NCBI GenBank assembly: GCA_021814735.1
Contig: JAKAHX010000007.1
Span: forward strand, 1-16,656
DNA from: Chloroflexota bacterium
GTDB taxonomy: Bacteria > Chloroflexota > Limnocylindria > Limnocylindrales > CSP1-4
Length of the DNA stretch: 16,656 nucleotides
Reading direction: 5' to 3'
Positions 5,938 to 14,136 of the stretch are shown here, in pieces (position 1 is the stretch's first letter; each line of letters starts with the position of its first letter). A program made the position numbers and the translations under genes. Under the pieces are notes generated by a model. It saw only the letters and a program-made list of their open reading frames with translations, was not told the DNA's origin and did not search any database.

Positions 5938-7821
5938 TCAGTTCCCCGCCCCGGGCCGGATCAGGAACAGGTTCCGGTAGTCCTGCTTGATGCCGTAGTG
6001 CATCTGCAGGAAGTACTTCACGATCTCGGTGGAGGGGTTGCCGATGCTGTTCGAGGTGTCGTAGGTGAAGGCCAGGATGGCCAGCTGCGAGTCGGTCTTG
6101 GCGAAGTCGCCGGAGGGCGAGACGAACCCCACGAACCAGGAGTCGAACGGCAGGTTGCCGCCGATCTTGACCGTGCCGTACTCGGCGGTACCCGTCTTGC
6201 CGGCCACGTAGAGCGGCATGTCCACCACGTTGCCGGTGTGGCGGATCACCACCGCCTCGCGGGCCGCCTCGCGGATGTAGGCGAGCACCCAGGACGGCAC
6301 GTCGACCTGCGCGCGCAGCTTGGGGGCGAAGGCCTGCACCACCTGGCCGGTGGGCGAGAGGACCTGGCGCACGATCTGGGGCTGGTAGAGCTTGCCCCCG
6401 TTGGCCAGCGCGCAGTAGGCGTCGAGCAGCTCGATGGGGGTCACCGCGTCGTAGCCCTGCCCGATCCCCGCCAGGTACGTCTCGCCCGGGTAGATGGGCT
6501 GCCCGAAGGTCTGCATCTTCCAGGCGTTGGAGGGGACGATGCCGGCCGCCTCGCCGGGCAGGTCGATCCCGGTGGGGGACCCGAAGCCGAACTGGTGGGC
6601 GTACCAGGCCAGCCGGTCGATCCCGGCCAGGGCCGCCGCCTGGTAGAAGAACGTGTCGGAGGACTGCGCGTACGCGCCGGCCACGGTGAGCGGCCCGAAC
6701 CCGACCCCGTTCCAGTCGTTGAACCGCTGCCCGTCGAGCACCAGGTGCCCATAGGTCTGCAGCGTCTGGTCCGGGCCCAGCTTGTGATCCGCCAGCACTG
6801 CGCTGCCGGTCACCAGCTTCCAGGTGGAGCCGGGCGGGTAGATCTCGCCGATCGCATGATTGAGGAGTGGCTGGTTCGGGTTGCCGACCAGCGCCTGGTA
6901 GTCGGCGTTCGAGATGCCGCGCGCGAACAGGTTGTCGTCGTAGGTGGGCAGGCTCACCATGGCCAGCACCTCGCCGGTCTGGGGGTTCATCACGATGACG
7001 ACCCCCTTCTTGATGCCGGCCGCCTGGATCCCCCACTGGAGCGCTGTCTGCGCCTGCTCCTGGGTCTTGACGTCGATCGAGAGCTGCAGCGAGTCGCCGG
7101 CCTGCGGCTGAGTGACCGTGGACAGCACCTGGATCTGCCGGCCGGACGCGTCGCGCTCCACCTCCTGCACCCCGTACGTGCCGCGCAGCTGCTGCTCGTA
7201 CTGCGCCTCCACGCCGGTCTGGCCGATCATGTCGTCGGGCAGATACCCTTGCGATTGGAGCTGGCGGAGCTGGTCTGCGCTGATGGGACCCGTGTACCCC
7301 AGGATCTGCGAGAGCAGCGGGCCGTACGTGTAGTCGCGCCGCGCCTCGGTGACCACCTGGACACCGGGCAGGTCCAGGTGCTCCTCCGAGATCAGCCGGG
7401 CCACGTTCTCCGGCACGTCGCTGGCGATGCGCACGAGGTCGAAGTTCGAGCCCGGGTTTCCGTCGATGGTCTCGTTGATCTGGGTCGTGGAGATACCGAG
7501 GAGCTGCGCGAGGCGCGCCACCACGGTGGGGCGCTGGCTGTACGGAAGATCGGCGGGGCGGATCTTCACCGAGAACGACGGCACGTTCAGCACGAGCGGT
7601 CGCCCCGCGCGATCGGTGATCAGGCCGCGCGCCGACGGGATCGGCTGGAGCACCGTCATGTTGGCGGTCGCCTGGCCCTGGTAGTACCCGCCGGTGGCGA
7701 CCTGGAGGTAGAAGAGGCGCGCGGTAAGCGTGCCGACCACGAGCAGCACGGCGAGCCCGAACAGGAGGAACCGGGGCAGCAACCGCGCGTTCCGGGGCGT
7801 TTCGTCGACCAGTCCGCTCAT
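5938..7821 (-). CDS. mrdA: Penicillin-binding protein 2 (class B transpeptidase, MrdA)
   Basis: A 627-residue monofunctional D,D-transpeptidase that cross-links peptidoglycan during elongation, with RodA as its glycosyltransferase partner. A single N-terminal membrane anchor lies at about 15-38. The dimerisation/pedestal domain includes IPSARGLITDRAGRPLVLN (61-79) and GQTGVEAQYEQQLRGTYG (200-217). The transpeptidase domain has all three penicillin-binding motifs: STWK (332-335, nucleophile Ser332, in IYPPGSTWKL), SSD (387-389, the SxD form often found in PBP2-type enzymes instead of SxN) and KTG (542-544, in AGKTGTAEYG). Length is typical. The ATG is 4 nt after the mreD stop, and the stop is 1 nt before the rodA ATG. 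A PBP3/FtsI identity is less likely given the mreD and rodA neighbours. Confidence 0.94.
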   Translation of the reverse strand: MSGLVDETPRNARLLPRFLLFGLAVLLVVGTLTARLFYLQVATGGYYQGQATANMTVLQPIPSARGLITDRAGRPLVLNVPSFSVKIRPADLPYSQRPTVVARLAQLLGISTTQINETIDGNPGSNFDLVRIASDVPENVARLISEEHLDLPGVQVVTEARRDYTYGPLLSQILGYTGPISADQLRQLQSQGYLPDDMIGQTGVEAQYEQQLRGTYGVQEVERDASGRQIQVLSTVTQPQAGDSLQLSIDVKTQEQAQTALQWGIQAAGIKKGVVIVMNPQTGEVLAMVSLPTYDDNLFARGISNADYQALVGNPNQPLLNHAIGEIYPPGSTWKLVTGSAVLADHKLGPDQTLQTYGHLVLDGQRFNDWNGVGFGPLTVAGAYAQSSDTFFYQAAALAGIDRLAWYAHQFGFGSPTGIDLPGEAAGIVPSNAWKMQTFGQPIYPGETYLAGIGQGYDAVTPIELLDAYCALANGGKLYQPQIVRQVLSPTGQVVQAFAPKLRAQVDVPSWVLAYIREAAREAVVIRHTGNVVDMPLYVAGKTGTAEYGTVKIGGNLPFDSWFVGFVSPSGDFAKTDSQLAILAFTYDTSNSIGNPSTEIVKYFLQMHYGIKQDYRNLFLIRPGAGN

Positions 7822-7825
7822 CGGC

Positions 7826-8332
7826 TCACCACTCGATCCGGTCGAAGGTGCCCCAGCGCTGCCAGATCAGCCGGGCCGCCACCGCGAGCGGGATCGCCAG
7901 GATCGTGTTCTCGATGGCCGTGGACAGGCTGGGCCCCAGCGAGGCGCCGGACGGGACGCCCCCAAGGGCGGCCGAGACCAGCAGCCCGAAGACGAACTGG
8001 AAGACGTACGTCAGCGGGAAGGTGACGAGGATGGCCGTGACCAGTCGGTTGCGCCCTGCCACGCGCGCCACGACGGCGGCGAGACCGGTGGCCACCAGGA
8101 GGGCGACCACGCTCGAGCCGACCGGACGCGCGGGAGCAGCCAGCAGATCCAGCGTCAGGCCTCCCGCAAATGCCCAGATGAACCCGGCCTCGCTCCCGAT
8201 GGACACCGCCACCACGATGCTGCTCACCAGCACGATGTCGGGCCGGGTGCCCGCGATCATCGCGAACGGGGCGACGCTGGTATCCAGCAGCGCGGCCACG
8301 ATCGATCCGACCACGGCCAGGGCGACTTGCAT
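7826..8332 (-). CDS. mreD: Rod shape-determining protein MreD
   Basis: A small, very hydrophobic protein of 168 residues from this start, with about five membrane segments and conserved-looking stretches APFAMIAGTRPDIVLVSSI and GFIWAFAGGLTLDLLAAP. This fits MreD, an integral membrane part of the elongasome. Single-protein evidence is weak because MreD is poorly conserved, but the position directly before PBP2 and RodA supports it. I chose the ATG at 8330-8332, preceded by GAGGA eight bases upstream, over an ATG at 8405-8407. The longer form would add a polar 25-residue head, has only a poor ribosome binding site, and would begin within a few nucleotides of the predicted transcription start. 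Neither mreB nor mreC is adjacent. Confidence 0.85.
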   Translation of the reverse strand: MQVALAVVGSIVAALLDTSVAPFAMIAGTRPDIVLVSSIVVAVSIGSEAGFIWAFAGGLTLDLLAAPARPVGSSVVALLVATGLAAVVARVAGRNRLVTAILVTFPLTYVFQFVFGLLVSAALGGVPSGASLGPSLSTAIENTILAIPLAVAARLIWQRWGTFDRIEW

Positions 8333-8417
8333 CGTGCCGTTCCTCGTGGGTGTCGCGCCTGGCGGCGCGAACGGGTTCCGGGATATCGCGGCACGCGCCA
8401 GGGTCATCGCCCCGCAG

Positions 8418-8446
8418 AGTATACAGACCGGCCGTGGGCCGGGCCA
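8418..8446 (-). promoter_or_regulatory. Probable promoter of the mreD-mrdA-rodA operon
   Basis: On the minus strand TATACT (8418-8423) matches the -10 consensus at five of six positions, one of the few AT-rich hexamers in this region. Seventeen bp upstream is TGGCCC (8441-8446), a weak -35. The predicted start at about 8411 leaves a leader of about 80 nt before the preferred mreD ATG at 8332. Confidence 0.5.
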
Positions 8447-8566
8447 TCACGGGGGCCATCGAGCGGGCCGTCCCCGCAGGCCACCGAAACGGGGAGCGGA
8501 TCCGCCGTCATGCGCCGGAACGTGCCCTCTGATCGGTCTGCCCGAGCGCGGGTACAAGCGCTGGTT

Positions 8567-8582
8567 TGTTTCACGTGAAACG
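8567..8582. promoter_or_regulatory. parS: parS centromere site (ParB binding)
   Basis: TGTTTCACGTGAAACG matches 15 of 16 bases of the well-known bacterial consensus TGTTTCACGTGAAACA and contains a perfect 14-bp palindrome (8568-8581). ParB loads on this sequence as a CTP-dependent clamp and spreads along DNA. The site lies about 36 bp before the parA ATG, between the parA and mreD promoters. I found no second copy in this window. parS sites cluster around the origin in most chromosomes, which suggests an origin-proximal position. Confidence 0.95.
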
Positions 8583-8613
8583 CGCGTCGAGGGCGAGTCG
8601 AGGCCCGTTCGGC

Positions 8614-8619
8614 TAGAAT
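8614..8619 (+). promoter_or_regulatory. Probable -10 element of the parA-parB-gyrB-gyrA operon
   Basis: TAGAAT matches the TATAAT consensus at five of six positions and overlaps the first possible parA start codon (8618-8620). No good -35 lies 16-18 bp upstream (about 8591-8596 reads GGGCGA), so activation or another contact may be needed. The predicted start near 8626 would fall almost exactly at the in-frame GTG at 8627. Confidence 0.45.
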
Positions 8620-9471
8620 GGCGCTGGTGGGCGCGAGCGAACGGGAGACGAAGAACGGCGACACGGTCGCGTGCGCCAACCAGAAGGGCGGCGTGGGAAA
8701 GACCACCACGGTGGTCAACCTGGGCGCCTACCTGGCACTCAAAGGGCGGCGCGTCCTGGTGGTCGATCTCGATCCCCAGGGCAACGCCACCAGCGGCTTC
8801 GGGATCGACAAGTCCTCGGTAACCCGCTCGGTGTACGACCTGCTCTGCGACGAAGCCACCGCCGAAGAGCTCCTCGTCCCGACGAGGATCGAACGCCTCG
8901 ACCTCATGCCTGCTGCCTTGTCCCTCGCTGGGGCCGAGGTCGAACTGGCCATGCTGCCGCAGCGCGAGCGGCGGCTCTCGCGGGCGCTGGCGCCTGTGGC
9001 ACCGCGCTATGACCACATCCTGATCGACTGTCCGCCGAGCCTGGGGCTCCTGACCGTCAACGCCCTGACGGCCGCCGGCTCCGTGCTCGTGCCCCTGCAA
9101 TGTGAGTACTACGCCCTGGAGGGCCTGAGCCAGCTCGTGGCCACCATCAACCTCGTCCGCGATCATCTCAACCCCTCGCTGGCGGTGCGTGGCGTGGTCC
9201 TCACCATGTTCGACTCGCGAACCCTGCTGTCTGCCGAGGTCCGCGACGAAGCGCGCCGACACCTGGACGGCGCCGTCTACGAGACGATCATCCCCCGCAG
9301 CGTGCGACTCTCGGAGGCGCCCAGCTACGGGCTGCCGATCGCGCTGTATCGCGGGGACTCGAAGGGCGCCGAAGCCTACCGGGCGCTCGCAGACGAGTTC
9401 CTGGCACGCGAAGCGCGGGGTGCGTCGGCATCGGTCCCGCTGATGGCAGCGCGCCCGGCTGGAGTGCCAGC

Positions 9472-9475
<4 letters not shown>
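8618..9475 (+). CDS. parA: Chromosome-partitioning ATPase ParA (Soj)
   Basis: A 285-residue deviant Walker ATPase that forms ATP-dependent dimers on the nucleoid and moves ParB-parS complexes. Motifs seen: the deviant Walker A KGGVGKTT (23-30, with the signature lysine in the first position), VVDLDPQGNATSGFG (48-62), the Walker B-type ILIDCPPSLGLLTVNAL (134-150), and IPRSVRLSEAPSYGLPI (225-241), a Soj-family signature. There is no long N-terminal helix-turn-helix, so this is the chromosomal type. The ATG at 8618 overlaps the -10 hexamer and has no Shine-Dalgarno. The in-frame GTG at 8627 may be the true start, giving 282 residues on a leaderless mRNA. The stop overlaps the parB ATG (ATGA). 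First gene of the six-gene operon. Confidence 0.96.
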
Positions 9476-12337
<2,862 letters not shown>

Positions 12338-12338
<1 letters not shown>

Positions 12339-13009
12339 TGGCCGATCCTGCGCGCGGCGCGGACCCCGGGGTCGGCGCGCCCGAACCGCTCGTCGTCACC
12401 GGCAGCCCGGGCGGCGTCCCCGGCACCCCGGTCGCCGACCCGTCCGACGCGACCCTGCGCGAGCCACCGGCCGTGACCACGGTACCCGTCGGTGATCGGC
12501 GGCTGCTCATGCGTCCCCACGGCTGCTTCGCCTGCGGGGAGCTGAACGTGTCGGGCCTGCGACTCCAGCTGCACGCCGATTCCGGTGTCTGCTGGGCGGA
12601 ACCCACCCTGGACGAGCGCTTCATGGGCTGGGAGGGGATCGCCCACGGCGGGATCGTCAGTGCGATCCTGGACGAGGTCATGGCCTGGGCCCTGGTCGAC
12701 GAGGACTGCTGGGGCCTCACCGCCCGGCTCACCGTGGAGTTCCGCCGCCCGGTCCCCATCGGTCGCCCGCTCCACGCAGAGGGCCGTGTCATCGCGCGGC
12801 GTCGGCGCGTCATCGAGACCGAGGGCCGCCTGCTCGACGCCGGGACGGACGCCGTGCTGGCCACCGCCCGGGCCGTCTACGTGGACGCTCCCCCCGAGCG
12901 CAAGGCCGAGCTGAAGCGGCGCTACGACTTCCGCATCGTGCCCGCGCCCGGGCCCGTCGCAGGGCCGCGTGTCCGGCCCTGGCCCGCCAGCGGCAGCACG
13001 AACCGATGA
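12338..13009 (+). CDS. PaaI-type hotdog-fold thioesterase family protein
   Basis: A 223-residue protein whose last ~165 residues form a single hotdog domain. MRPHGCFACGELNVSGLRLQ (58-77) is the N-terminal signature of THEM4/PaaI-like thioesterases, with a CxxC pair at 63 and 66. EGIAHGGIVSAILDEVMAWA (99-118) is the central helix with the HGG motif and a conserved Asp/Glu. LTVEFRRPVPIG (131-142) is the dimer-interface strand. Such enzymes hydrolyse acyl-CoA thioesters; the substrate cannot be told. Residues 1-57 are Gly/Ala/Pro-rich and probably disordered. An internal ATG at 12509 would remove them, but the upstream ATG overlaps the gyrB stop (TGATG) and fits operon coupling. The stop overlaps the next ATG. 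Its function in a gyrase operon is unexplained and may be only co-transcription. Confidence 0.82.
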
Positions 13010-14136
13010 CCAGTCTCGTCAGCGAGCGTGCCATGGCGGACGTCGCTGCGCGGCTTCCCGCGGCGCGGGCGCTCGCCGGGCGCGTCGCCGCCCTGGTGGA
13101 TCGGCCCGAGGAGTTCGTCGCCGAGCTCGACCGCGGGTACCAGGCCCTCGCCGATGCCGGGTACCTCTCGACACTGCGGCAGATGACGCCCGGCCTCCAC
13201 GTGGCCTACGGGATCCGCACGCCCCTCGCGGCGCCCATCCACGCTCGTGTCCGGTCCGCCTGTCGCCGTCGTCCCGACGTCGCGCTCTGGCTGGCCGACC
13301 GCGTGGAGCGGGACCCGCACCTCGAGGTGCGCAACCTTGCCTGCACCCTGCTCCGGCTGTCGCTGGAGCACGACCCCGAGCGCAGCTGGCAGCTGATCCG
13401 CCGCATGGCCCGCCACGCGGACAACTGGATCGCCGTCGATACGCTCGCAGGCGTGGCAGCGTTGGGGATCCTGCTGGAGCCGTACCGCTGGGCCGAGCTC
13501 GAGCAGCTCGTCTTCTCGCCCTCCCCGTGGGAACGCCGGCTCGTCGGGTCCACGGTGGCCAGCCTGCCGTTCGAGGTCGTCCCGGCAGACCGGCACCGAC
13601 TGGCCGACGGCCCCGCACTCGAGCTCATCGGCCAGCTCCTGGGCGACGCTGACACGAACGTCCAGAAAGCGCTCTCCTGGGCGCTCCGCTCCTGGGCACG
13701 CGTGGATTGGGAGGCGGTGGCGCAGTTCCTCGATCACGAAGCCACCCGCGCCTCGACGACCCGCGACGGGCACCGGGCCTGGGTGATCCGCGATGCGGTC
13801 GGCGGAGTCGATCCCGCCACGGCCCAGGCCGTCAGGGCGCGACTCGCGGGCATCCGCCGGATCCCCCATCACGCCTCGACGAGCGTCGCGGCCAGGACCG
13901 CCGCGGCGTTCTCGGACCTCATGATCGCCAGCCCCGCGGCCCCGGTCGCGCCCGCAGGCGCCGATGCTCGCACGGCCGCGGACGCTCGCACAGGTGCCGA
14001 CGTTCGCACGGGTGCGGATGCTCGCGCGGCTGCGGACGCTCCGGCAGGTGCGGACACTCGCCCAGGTGCCGACGCTCGCGCCGGCGCGCCGGCAAGGACC
14101 GGGCCCGGGCCCGAGAAGAGGAGACGCACGGAGTGA
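13006..14136 (+). CDS. AlkD-like DNA alkylation repair (HEAT-repeat) protein with a repetitive tail
   Basis: A 376-residue, mostly helical protein. Residues 1-300 resemble the AlkD/AlkC DNA alkylation repair family (PF08713), HEAT-like DNA glycosylases that remove positively charged alkylated bases. Supporting features are [11 protein letters not shown] (139-149), with a Trp141/Asp145 pair spaced like the catalytic Trp and Asp of Alk[12 protein letters not shown] (174-184), which matches the DNA-contacting Arg segment, and [15 protein letters not shown] (218-232), which matches the QKAxxWxLRE helix. Residues 318-365 are an expanded six-residue repeat (GADART type), probably disordered, followed by a basic KRRR end. 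ATG overlaps the thioesterase stop (ATGA). The stop overlaps the gyrA GTG. The family call rests on motif similarity by eye; a non-enzymatic HEAT protein remains possible. Confidence 0.72.
   Translation: MTSLVSERAMADVAARLPAARALAGRVAALVDRPEEFVAELDRGYQALADAGYLSTLRQMTPGLHVAYGIRTPLAAPIHARVRSACRRRPDVALWLADRVERDPHLEVRNLACTLLRLSLEHDPERSWQLIRRMARHADNWIAVDTLAGVAALGILLEPYRWAELEQLVFSPSPWERRLVGSTVASLPFEVVPADRHRLADGPALELIGQLLGDADTNVQKALSWALRSWARVDWEAVAQFLDHEATRASTTRDGHRAWVIRDAVGGVDPATAQAVRARLAGIRRIPHHASTSVAARTAAAFSDLMIASPAAPVAPAGADARTAADARTGADVRTGADARAAADAPAGADTRPGADARAGAPARTGPGPEKRRRTE
13957..14082 (+). repeat. 18-bp tandem repeat encoding GADART-type hexapeptides
   Basis: Seven in-frame 18-bp units, close to GGTGCCGACGCTCGCACG, encode [36 protein letters not shown] and GADARA. 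A decayed eighth unit (GAPART) follows at 14083-14100. The array sits just before the end of the AlkD-like gene, 33 bp upstream of the gyrA start. Because the unit is six codons long, copy-number changes would lengthen or shorten the tail without a frameshift. Confidence 0.9.

Noticed and set aside
8333..8617. DnaA boxes / replication origin in the parA-mreD gap
   Set aside because: No TTATCCACA-like 9-mers and no AT-rich unwinding stretch. parS suggests an origin is near but it is not visibly here.
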